Part shown: piece by piece, positions 6,595 to 13,410 of the stretch
How positions within the stretch are numbered: position 1 is the stretch's first letter
Layout: each line of letters begins with the position of its first letter
Origin: CAZEYI01 sp964422855
GTDB taxonomy: Bacteria; Patescibacteriota; Gracilibacteria; Absconditabacterales; Absconditicoccaceae
DNA: 13,410 bases
Assembly: GCA_964422855.1 (NCBI GenBank)
Contig: CAYRCS010000027.1
Coordinates: forward strand, 1 to 13,410
Reading direction: 5' to 3'
Translations under genes and position numbers: made by a program
Notes under the pieces: model-generated
What the model saw: the letters and a program-made list of their open reading frames with translations, nothing else
The model's database searches: none
Told to the model about the DNA's origin: nothing

Positions 6595-7692
6595 CTAAAA
6601 CTCTACGAAAGTAGAGTTTTTGTTTTGTTTTGCTTGTTCGTGTATTTTCTGTCTATTAAACTGGTGCTGGTCAAATTTCTTTCGTTGTTGGATGATTGTC
6701 GCATTGTTTTTGTTGTCTATTAATATCCCATTGGATGTATTGATAAGCTCTGCAGTAGCTCATTGATTGTACCCTAATACTGGTACTCATAGGGCTATGG
6801 CTTGTGCGGTTACTATACCAAAGCTTTCCTTGGTTATATTAATTAGTCCTTTGGCATCCTTCAGTATCTTTATATATTGTTCTGGGCTTGTTCGTGGTAT
6901 AAATATCGCATTATCTTGAGCCAACTTTTTGAGATACTGCTCGTCAGGTCCAGAACCTATGATAATAAGAGGAAATCATAGTGTATTGTTTGCCAATATG
7001 ATGCGATCTAGTTCTTTTACAAAACGGACCAATCTTCCTATATACACGTAGTATGCTTGTGGTAATGTGCTTATTTGTTGATTGTAAAATGTTTCGTCTA
7101 TTTTTGGATAAACTACCGTACTGTTTATGTTGTATATGTCTTTAGCTGTTTGTGCTGTGTATTTGCTATTGGCGTATACTTTATCGAATGTAGTATATTT
7201 TTTATCTCGTTTTTGTAGGTAGGGGACTATATTGGTTCGTAGTCGTCACTGTATTCACTGTATCTTTTTTTTATACTCGTCTGTATGGGTTCGTATGTAT
7301 TGCATAGGTGAATGCAGATAGAGTGTCGTAGGTATATTTGCAATATCTATGTTTTTGGCGATAGCAAAAGATGATATAATGATCTTGTCTGGATGATTTT
7401 GCTTTATTTTCTTACTCATATATCGCATACATATTGGCGCGATAGCTATAATATAGCGGTGATCAAATATTTTTTTTCGTCGAACTTGTCTATTGCTAGC
7501 AAATAATGCATTTAATCGAGATGGGAACATGGTTTGTATTTTTACTCTATGATGCTTGGTTTCTAAGTGCTGTTCTGAGCTTACAAGTGTATATATACTT
7601 GCTTGTGAAAATTTTGTATGATCGACAATATCTTTGAGTACTTCGGTTGCTCATCAGGGTTGTATTCGACACTGAACAAATATAACTTTCAT
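6595..7692 (-). CDS. GT4-family glycosyltransferase (WbaZ/RfaG-like, GT-B fold)
   Basis: 365 residues. It would transfer a sugar from a nucleotide sugar, probably for a cell-surface glycan, at the cytosolic membrane face. The N-terminal domain begins 'MKVIFVQC-CGA-IQPGGATEVL' (GG at 13-14 is two consecutive UGA codons, 7656-7651). Then come 'DKIIISSFAIAKNI', 'LYLHSPMQYI' and 'VYANSKYTA'. The C-terminal nucleotide-sugar domain has 'YVYIGRLVRFVKELDRII', 'LIIIGSGPDEQYL' and 'ESFGIVTAQAIALGVPVLGYNQGATAELI'. The EX7E motif is Glu289-x7-Gln297, so its second acid is replaced. Seven UGA codons are Gly. CGA codons at residues 9, 134 and 162 sit where relatives have Trp (VHDWL..GGAE, MRYAWD, RRWDRR). 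The last codons overlap a terminator hairpin of the opposing gene. Acceptor and sugar cannot be told. Confidence 0.93.
6597..6626 (+). terminator. Rho-independent terminator
   Basis: A perfect 10-bp stem AAAACTCTAC / GTAGAGTTTT (6597-6606 with 6611-6620), a GAAA tetraloop and a T-rich tail (TGTTTTGTTTT). It ends the upstream + strand gene. The hairpin lies inside the last codons of the convergent glycosyltransferase gene, whose TAG is at 6597-6595. Confidence 0.85.
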
Positions 7693-7727
7693 TTGGATTG
7701 GGTTGCAATAGACAAATATATAACTGG

Positions 7728-7755
7728 AATGTATTGAAAAGCTCTGTTAAAACAA
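7728..7755 (-). promoter_or_regulatory. Putative promoter for the glycosyltransferase gene
   Basis: On the minus strand, TTGTTT (7755-7750), 16 nt, TACATT (7733-7728), 35 bp before ATG 7692. It overlaps a + strand promoter-like site in the 99-bp divergent region. Pattern match only. Confidence 0.3.
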
Positions 7756-7761
7756 TATGTT
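7734..7761 (+). promoter_or_regulatory. Putative promoter for the small membrane protein gene
   Basis: TTGAAA (7734-7739), 16 nt, TATGTT (7756-7761), 30 bp before ATG 7792. It overlaps the opposing glycosyltransferase promoter, so the two may compete. Weak match. Confidence 0.25.
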
Positions 7762-7791
7762 GGCATAGAATTTATCGTATTTTTCTTCTTC

Positions 7792-8213
7792 ATGAATCAA
7801 GAACAAAAACAGACGTTTATATGGAATGTCATGAAACTTATAATAGGTGTCGTTTTGCTGTTTATATCATATGGGTATCTACAAAATCATCCTGCAGAAA
7901 AAGTCTCTGTACTTTCTTGATTTGAAATNNNNNNNNNNTGTATCAGAGGTGACAAATATGGGTATATGATATTGTTGGTAAAGATGTCGTTGGTCTCAAA
8001 CAGAAATTTAGACTCATACAATATTATCAAGAACTCATCAGAACTGCAGAAAACAAGAAATGCTCTGATGTTTCTCTGTTAAAAGAATTGCATGAATCAT
8101 ATATCGATATACGTGCCTTGTCGTACGATGAACTTGCTGCATCTTTGCCAGAATTATCAGCTCGTGCCGATGAAATCAACGTAAAGATTTTCGCCCAATG
8201 TTCTGGATCTTAG
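7792..8213 (+). CDS. Hypothetical small membrane-anchored protein, interrupted by an assembly gap
   Basis: Before the gap the frame from ATG 7792 gives 45 codons: a short polar start, a membrane helix ('LIIGVVLLFISYGYL', about residues 16-30), then 'NHPAEKVSVLSGFE'. After the gap a different phase (codons from 7941) is open to TAG 8213 and reads like a soluble helical domain: 'IVGKDVVGLKQKFRLIQYYQELI', 'LLKELHESYIDIRAL', 'LPELSARADEINVK'. The two phases agree only if the true gap is not 10 nt (8 or 11, modulo 3), so the ten Ns are probably a placeholder. One UGA on each side is read as Gly. The likely product has about 140 residues or more, anchored by its N-terminus with the C-terminal part outside. 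No family recognised. The stop lies 4 bp from the convergent CAP gene. Confidence 0.7.
7929..7938. other. Assembly gap (10 N)
   Basis: Ten ambiguous bases inside a coding region. The reading phase before and after does not match a 10-nt gap, so the number is probably arbitrary. Confidence 0.98.
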
Positions 8214-8217
8214 TCAA

Positions 8218-8991
8218 TTAATCTATCGTTTCTACTCCGTAATGTACTACGATGTAGTATCTTTTTGTGTTTTCATTCCGTCCTATACCGATTCATATCT
8301 GTGTAAACCTTGCCCCCATCAATGCTCTGTAATGAGGTCAATTACGACTAGCTTCTCCTATAAAAAAATCTCGAGTACTTCGTGTTTCATTGAGTAGTTT
8401 GTCTGTACAATCGTCTGTATTGCAGGCTTTGTAGTATCCATATCATATATTTTCTGAAAATGCGGAACTACTTGTATCGCTAAATTTTACTCCTTGATCA
8501 CCAAACCACTGTAAAATCTTAGTATAATCATAATAAGAGTTGTCGCCGTTTCTTTTGTGCGTACTGCCAGTTGGTATGGTATTTTCGGCCAGATAATTTG
8601 CTCGAATTTGTGCTGTTTTGTTGAGTTGATGGTTGCTTGTAAGTATTTCCAATCCTGCTTGAGATCTTGTTAGATTATGTTTTTTGATCCATTCTTCTCT
8701 AATGATCGTATAATCTGCTTTTGGTATGTTTTGTAGCTGTTCGAGTATATCTTGATTTTGGAGTATGTTGTATTTTTTGATCATAGTGTCTAGTATGTTG
8801 GCAGCTGCTGCGTTGTTTTCTGCTTTTTCTAGCATAGGCATAGCTTTTTGGTAGAAATCTATGCGCTTTTCTACTGGCATTCTGTCTATAGTATTCCAAA
8901 ATGATTGAAAGGAGTCGCTTGCATATGTGTATGATACAAAGCTTGCTATAGTTGCTATAGCTATAAGGATCGCTTGGTTTTTGATTTTCAT
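8218..8991 (-). CDS. Secreted CAP-domain (SCP/PR-1-like) protein
   Basis: 257 residues. The N-terminus is a signal peptide: 'MKIKNQ', a hydrophobic core to about residue 20, then 'YTYAS', with cleavage likely near 24-25. Residues 25-95 are a helical extension ('MPVEKRIDFYQKAMPMLEKAE'). The CAP domain follows: 'LNKTAQI-CGA-ANYLAEN', 'GSTHKRNGDNSYYDY' with His145, 'KILQWFGDQGVKF', 'AFSENIGYG', 'NGPHYRALMGARFTQIGIGI' and 'RYYIVVHYG'. The conserved His and Glu residues of the CAP cavity (H145, the E of SENIG, the H of PHYRAL, the H of VHYG) are present. Three UGA codons are Gly. The CGA at residue 130 lies where CAP proteins often have Trp ('A..WA..LA'). Bacterial CAP proteins are extracellular with mostly unknown targets; in an organism likely to live on a host cell, a surface role is an inference only. 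Confidence 0.9.
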
Positions 8992-9049
8992 GGAATAGGC
9001 TATATAAATATATAGTCTATATGTATGGTTTTGCTTGTTTTTTTCAATG

Positions 9050-9077
9050 TTGCAAATTGTCTGACTTTATATATAGG
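9050..9077 (+). promoter_or_regulatory. Putative promoter for the DUF212-ftsQ-sufS group
   Basis: TTGCAA (9050-9055), 16 nt, TATAGG (9072-9077), the same -10 as before hrcA. It ends 31 bp before ATG 9109 and favours that start over ATG 9025. Pattern match only. Confidence 0.3.
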
Positions 9078-9108
9078 TCTAGGTATATATTTATATGTAT
9101 GCTGCACC

Positions 9109-9564
9109 ATGCACTTTGAGGTACACTATTACATGATTCCTATCGCGGTTGCTGGATGTATCCAATTTATCAAGCTTATCATTGATCTGATAAAATCGGG
9201 AAGTTTGCATTGGGATAGTATATTGACGGCAGGAGGATTTCCTTCGGTACATAGTTGACTTACTTCTAGTGTTGCTGCCTTAGTATTTATGGTAGAAGGA
9301 GCCAATAGCTTGCTGTTTGCAGTTACGCTTTGATTTGTGGTACTTATATCATATGATGCGATGAATGTGAGATATGAAGCATGAAGACATGCTTATTATC
9401 TCAATCATATCAGAGTAGAACTCAAAGATGTGCTATGGCAAAAAGAAGACTCGAGCGTAAGACTCAAGGAAAGAATCGGCCATACTCCATTGGAGGTAAT
9501 ATGATGAGTCGTCTGTGGTGTTGTCTTCACTGTTTTACTGTACCAGGTGCTCTATATATGGTAG
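9109..9564 (+). CDS. DUF212 / YuiD-family membrane protein (acid phosphatase/haloperoxidase-related)
   Basis: 151 residues, close to the about 158 of B. subtilis YuiD. Family blocks in order: 'AVAGCIQFIKLIIDLI' (first membrane helix), 'GGFPSVHSG' at 42-50 (family GGMPSSHSA), 'LLFAVTLGFVVLISYDAMNVRYEAG' (family MyDA.GVR..aG), 'LKERIGHTPLEVIGG' ending at 133, and a last membrane helix. Five UGA codons are Gly, including the Gly of HSG and two in a row in 'VIGGVV'. The family is related to membrane PAP2-like phosphatases, but its reaction is unknown to me. ATG 9109 fits the family length and the promoter-like site; ATG 9025 would add a doubtful hydrophobic stretch, and ATG 9133 is also possible. 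It overlaps the next gene by 7 bp, so the two are probably translationally coupled. Confidence 0.9.
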
Positions 9565-10403
9565 TTTTTGCTGAAAGACGTCATGCGCCTCGTATTGGTG
9601 CTGGTACTCGTTTGCGTAGGCGTTTTCATTTTGCTTTCCCTTTTCGTACTTTACGTGTGTCTCTCACGTATTTTTGGTACCTTGTCATTGCGATTATCCT
9701 CATATTTGGTATCAGATATGTGGTTGCTCGTACTGTCTTTGCTTCACAATTTACTATACAAAAGATTGTTTACGACTCCGGTAGTGTATGATTATATGAT
9801 AACCCCTACCTTTATAAGGATATAAGACAGGCTTTGTTGGGAGAAAATTTCTACCTGTATAAGCGATTTTCTAAGGGAGAACTTTTGAGTCGTTTGCAAA
9901 CTAGTTTTCCTATAGTGAAAGATTTGCAGCTTTTTTACCTTGATAAAAACACGATCGCAGCATCTGTTCGTTTTTATGATCCTGATATTGTTTTCTATCA
10001 AGGAGACAATAAATATGCTGTTTTTAGAGAATCAAGTTATCTTCTCTTACCCCAAAATACCTTGTGACAGGACGTTCCTCGTGTAGCCTTACCTTCCTAT
10101 CTCACAGGATTACAAAATCTGGATGGCATATTTTATCCTATCACATCGAAGGATCTCGTACAACAAATTAAGCTGATACAATCATATTTTACAAGACCAA
10201 AAAACATTGTCTATCTTCCTGGTGCTGAGAGAACTTTGGTAGTAACTGCAGACAATAAGAATATATATATCAACAACCTGCAAGATGTTGCACAACAACT
10301 CCAAAAGATAGATCGATTGAAACAATATTATCCTGATCTAGGGCAGCTCAAAGAGATTGATTTGTGAAGTTTGGATGTATCTAGGATTATAGTACGTAAA
10401 TAG
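9558..10403 (+). CDS. FtsQ/DivIB-like cell-division protein
   Basis: 281 residues. The layout is that of FtsQ: a basic cytoplasmic N-terminus ('RRHAPRIGAGTRLRRRF'), one membrane helix at about 38-57 ('YFWYLVIAIILIFGI'), then an extracytoplasmic POTRA-like domain starting 'FTIQKIVYDSGSVGLYDN', with 'LLSRLQTSFPIVKDLQLFYL' (family '..l...fP.v..v.v') and 'TIAASVRFYDPDIVFY'. A beta domain follows with 'ALPSYLTGL', 'LVVTADNKNIYINNL' and the end 'LKEIDLGSLDVSRIIVRK', matching the family's closing '..iDlr....viVr'. FtsQ links early and late division proteins at the septum. Three UGA codons are Gly. CGA codons occur at residues 103 and 253. ATG 9558 overlaps the DUF212 stop; sufS starts 16 bp after its TAG. 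The identification rests on architecture more than on exact motifs. Confidence 0.78.
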
Positions 10404-10419
10404 TTTATTTGTTAGATGT

Positions 10420-11619
10420 ATGATGGTACAATTCAAAAAAAATTTCCCGATATTTATGAGCAACCCAGAATTGATTTTTTTGGACAATGCGTCTACAACA
10501 CAGAAACCGCAGCACGTTATCGATGCTGTGTCTCAATTTGTCTCGCATGATTATGCAAATATCCATAGATGATCATATGATTTAGCTGTACGTTCTGAGG
10601 AATTGTATCATAAATCTAAAACACAAGTTGGAAAACTGATTAATTGTTCGGCTGATGAAATCATATATACTTATAATGCAACTGCATCGTCGAATTTGCT
10701 TGCTCAATCTTTGTGCCTATCTGGTGTTTTGGGAGAGTGAGATGAAGTTTTGCTCGGCATATGGGATCATCATGCCAATATCGTCCCTTGGCAGCAGTTA
10801 CAGAAAGTATTTAAATTTTCTATACAGTTTATTGAGATTAAGCCTGATTATAGTATTGATCGAGATGATTTTGCTACAAAATATACGACAAAAACAAAAG
10901 TTGTTGCTTGTTCGTATGTTTCTAATGTGACTGGTCAGGTCTATGATATGCAGAAGTTGTCTAGCATGTTGCGTGATGAAACGTTTTTTGCTATTGATGC
11001 GTCACAGGCAGTCCCACATTTTGCTGTGGATGTACAGGAAATAGCTTGCGATGCTTTGTATTTCACGGCACATAAGTTTTTTGCCTATACAGGACTAGGA
11101 GTTATGTATCTTGCTAAGCAACATATTAGATCTCTGGAACCACTGATGAGTGGGGGAGGTAGCATTGCAGATGTGACTGTAGATGGAAATCAACTTCTGC
11201 GTACTGTAGAAAAGTTTGAGCCTGGGACTCCAAATATTATCTGAGCAGTCAGTATGGGAGCTGCATTGGATTATTTAGACTGGATTGGTGGGTATAGAAC
11301 TTTGCATGAAGTACAAACTCCCTTAATCGATGCTCTTTGCCAGTGATTTCGTGATTTGTGAGATAAAGTTACGCTTATCTGATCATCAGATGGTACAAAT
11401 AGAATAGGGGTCTTCTCTTTTGCAGTACATGGGAAGAATGCACTCGATATTGCCGATGCGCTAGCAGATAAACATATATGCGTGAGAGCAGGAGGACATT
11501 GTGCTCATCCATTACTGTATCATATTGACCAGAAATCCTTGATTAGAATTAGTATATCGTTGTATAATGACAATACTGATATTGAACGTTTTTTTGCTGC
11601 ATTGCGTGAAATAATATAA
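10420..11619 (+). CDS. sufS: Cysteine desulfurase SufS (class V aminotransferase, group II)
   Basis: 399 residues (E. coli SufS 406). This PLP enzyme takes sulfur from cysteine as a persulfide for Fe-S cluster or thiocofactor assembly in the cytosol. Motifs: 'LIFLDNASTTQKP', 'YANIHRGSYDLAVRSEE', 'GDEVLLGIWDHHANIVPWQ', 'VSNVTG', 'IDASQAVPHFAVDVQ' with Asp193 and Gln196 contacting PLP, PLP-binding Lys219 in 'FTAHKFFAYTGLG', 'GGGSI', 'KFEPGTPNIIGA', and catalytic Cys361 in 'RAGGHCAHP', the short loop typical of SufS. Six UGA codons are Gly; those in NIHRG and GEGDEV fall on conserved glycines. No sufU, sufE or sufBCD lies in the window. A CGA codon occurs at residue 148. ATG 10420 aligns with the family N-terminus ('VQFKKNFPIF'); ATG 10423 or 10456 are alternatives. 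A terminator hairpin follows. Confidence 0.97.
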
Positions 11620-11649
11620 ATTATATCACAGATACTTATATTGTCAAAT

Positions 11650-11678
11650 AAAGCGCCTCTTTTGGGGGGTGTTTTTTC
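11650..11678 (+). terminator. Rho-independent terminator after sufS
   Basis: Arms AAAGCGCCTC (11650-11659) and GGGGTGTTTT (11666-11675) form a 10-bp stem with three G-U pairs, a TTTTGG loop and a T run (11672-11677). It closes the DUF212-ftsQ-sufS group 30 bp after the sufS stop. Confidence 0.6.
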
Positions 11679-11735
11679 GTTTTTGGAAGCTGGTTTTGGT
11701 ATACTTAGTGTATTGTTTAGATATTTCTCACTACC

Positions 11736-13410
11736 ATGAGTCCTACAGACACAAAAATTGAAGAAACTCCTGTTGAAGCTCCTATAGTTTCTCCAGTAGA
11801 GAAGCAGCAAAAAACTATTCAAGATGTTTCTGCTGATTTGGAGAAGTTTAAAAAAGAAAAGCTCGCGGATATTGAGTCCTTGAAGGATATTGCTGATGAT
11901 AAAAAAGAAGAAAAAAGGAAGAATATTCTCTTAGCTATTGCTGATAAGCAGAAGGAAATAGAAGATCTACAACAAAATTTCACTACGCAACAAGATTTGG
12001 ATGCTCTCAAAAAAATGATTTTAGATTTTGCGGAGTTGAAACAGAAGGTAGAGGATAGTAAGAAGACTGGATTTGAAAAATTTACAGCTCAAGTAGGGGA
12101 TAAGTTTAATAAGGCTGTTGATTATGCCAAAGAGAATCCTTGGAAGACTGCCTGAATAGGAGCATTGATTATTGGGGGTGGATGGCTTGTCAGTAAATTG
12201 TTTTGATCTGATGATAAAAAGGAGGATAAGAGTGCTAAAAAGAGTCGAGGAGATAAGATTTGGGATGGATTTAAGTGGGTCGCAGCTTGAACATGAATAT
12301 ATACTGTGATCGACAGGTTTATGACCGGTAAGTGGCGATGGGAAAAGAAAGCAGATGGTGGGGTTGGAGATGGATTGTCTGATATAGAAAATGTAAATAA
12401 AGCTTTCGAAAAATTGGACTCTAAGGAAAAAGAAAAATATAATACCTATGGTACTGCAGTCAACGACTTTTATACTGATGTATATACTTTTTCTGATGGT
12501 ACTGTACCAGCGGGGATGAATGATGTGATTTTATGATCTACAGATAAAAAATTAGATGCCACTGCGTGAATTATTCCATTTATGTTGGATGGAACTTTTG
12601 GTAGTATCGCCGATATGAATAGTGAAACATGATTATTTAGTCTGGACGTGAATGCCGATGCTCATGAAATCGCAAAAAAATTGGCTTGAATGGTAGGAAA
12701 CGGTGCAGGTAAAATGGCAAAATGGATACTTGATACTATATGATTTGAATGAGTTATAGATCCTGCAAATATTGAAACACAAGTTGTCGATTTTCTTACG
12801 GGTTCAAATAAAATAGATGATACTAAGCTTATATTCAGAAAAATTTTGAAGGTTATAAGTTTCAATAATTACGCTGAGAATGTATTTATTAATCAGGAAG
12901 TACAAAAATTATTAGCTACTGGTAAAACTCTTTATAAGAAATGAAAACCAGCTAGAGATGATGAAGAACAATGATGGGAAGTTAAAAACTATGATAAGAC
13001 TGATACCGATCTTATCAAAGATATCGTTAGTCATCCTGAAAATTATAAAGTTGACGATACTGAACTTGGCTCTTTGAAGACCGAGGTTAGATCTCATACT
13101 ATAGCTGAATTGTCAGCTAAAGTTGGTGGTATCACTAAAGATAAAATATGGTCTGCTAATGTAGAACTCAAAGAAAATATAGATGATATAAACTCAAAAA
13201 GAGACCAGAAGCACAAAGATCTTGAAAAAGATAAAAATGGTACCTTGGATAAAATGAAGAATGATGCAGAAGATCAGCTTGCTGGTAGTTTACGATCTCG
13301 TATGCAAAAAGGTATGCCTTTGTTCCATCTTATAGATTTTGGTTGAGCGGCTAACTGAACTAAAGAGAGTCTCAAGAAACATGCCGGTTTTCAAAAATTA
13401 TTGTCTCAAT
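11736..13410 (+). CDS. Long lysine-rich one-TM protein of unknown function (3' end outside window)
   Basis: At least 558 residues, open to the window end, read through 14 UGA codons as Gly. Order: residues 1-27 acidic and Pro-rich ('EETPVEAPIVSPVE'); 28-105 strong coiled-coil character ('LEKFKKEKLADIESLKDIADDKKEEKRK'); 125-160 'KAVDYAKENPWKTAGIGALIIGGGWLVSKLFG', one membrane helix or hydrophobic hairpin with a GxxxGGG-like pattern; then a long soluble Lys/Asp-rich part with 'VNKAFEKLDSKEKEKYN' (~222), 'IVSHPENYKVDD', and another charged helical stretch near 490-520 ('KRDQKHKDLEKDKNG'). No enzyme motif and no signal peptide. The 'A.ENPWKTA..GA..G' run before the helix recalls the C-terminal motif of ElaB/YqjD-type ribosome- or membrane-associated proteins ('ENPW.avg.aa..G'), a short resemblance only. 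ATG 11736 is the first good start after the terminator. Confidence 0.85.

Noticed and set aside
9025..9108. Longer start (ATG 9025) for the DUF212 protein
   Set aside because: It exceeds family length with an extra doubtful hydrophobic stretch and begins upstream of the promoter-like site at 9050-9077.
389..13410. Widespread pseudogenes or frameshifts
   Set aside because: The breaks are all UGA, never TAA or TAG, and sit on conserved glycines; recoding explains them all.
1..13410. CRISPR array, insertion sequence, prophage or restriction/toxin system
   Set aside because: I looked for direct repeats, terminal inverted repeats, transposase or Cas/methyltransferase motifs on both strands and saw none.

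Overview
The window reads as a chromosomal segment of a Patescibacteria (CPR) bacterium that translates UGA as glycine (genetic code 25), i.e. the Absconditabacteria (SR1) / Gracilibacteria group. Read with the standard code, almost every gene breaks into pieces. Read with UGA=Gly, about sixty in-frame UGA codons close the breaks and many fall on family-invariant glycines: GreA 'GDLSEN', HrcA 'SKGDPIGS', SufS 'NIHRG', DUF212 'PSVHSG' and the glycosyltransferase 'PGGA'. All complete genes end in TAA or TAG. A second signal is that CGA codons repeatedly sit where the protein families have tryptophan (Nudix hydrolase, three places in the GT4 glycosyltransferase, CAP-domain protein). The only tRNA in the window is tRNA-Arg with anticodon GCG, which should read CGU/CGC but not CGA. 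Together these point to CGA (perhaps CGG) = Trp, which favours Absconditabacteria.

Layout. 1-162 (-): 5' end of pheS. 389-1544 (+): FtsE/LolD-type ABC ATPase and an unknown gene. 1604-3753 (+): hrcA, a charged small protein, a Nudix hydrolase and a protein resembling a metal-site-less metallo-beta-lactamase fold, all tightly packed. 3819-4758 (+): a hibernation-factor-like protein with a Lys/Ala/Pro tail, then greA. 4755-5702 (-): a secreted or anchored unknown protein, with tRNA-Arg just upstream. 5916-6575 (+): a conserved Patescibacteria protein ending in a strong terminator that overlaps the end of the convergent GT4 gene (6595-7692, -). 7792-8213 (+): a small membrane protein interrupted by a 10-N assembly gap. 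8218-8991 (-): secreted CAP-domain protein. 9109-11619 (+): DUF212 membrane protein, FtsQ-like division protein and sufS. 11736-13410 (+): a long lysine-rich one-TM protein running off the window.

This is compact core plus lineage-specific content: translation (pheS, tRNA-Arg), transcription elongation (greA), stress control (hrcA, hibernation-like factor), nucleotide clean-up (Nudix), envelope and division (ABC ATPase, FtsQ-like, DUF212, GT4, CAP) and sulfur mobilisation (sufS). I see no insertion sequence, prophage, CRISPR array or defence operon. Start codons lack a recognisable Shine-Dalgarno sequence, and plausible promoters repeatedly have the form TTGNNN-16 nt-TANNNT. The unusual biology here is the genetic code itself. 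Residue numbers below assume UGA=Gly; residues called Arg at CGA codons may really be Trp.
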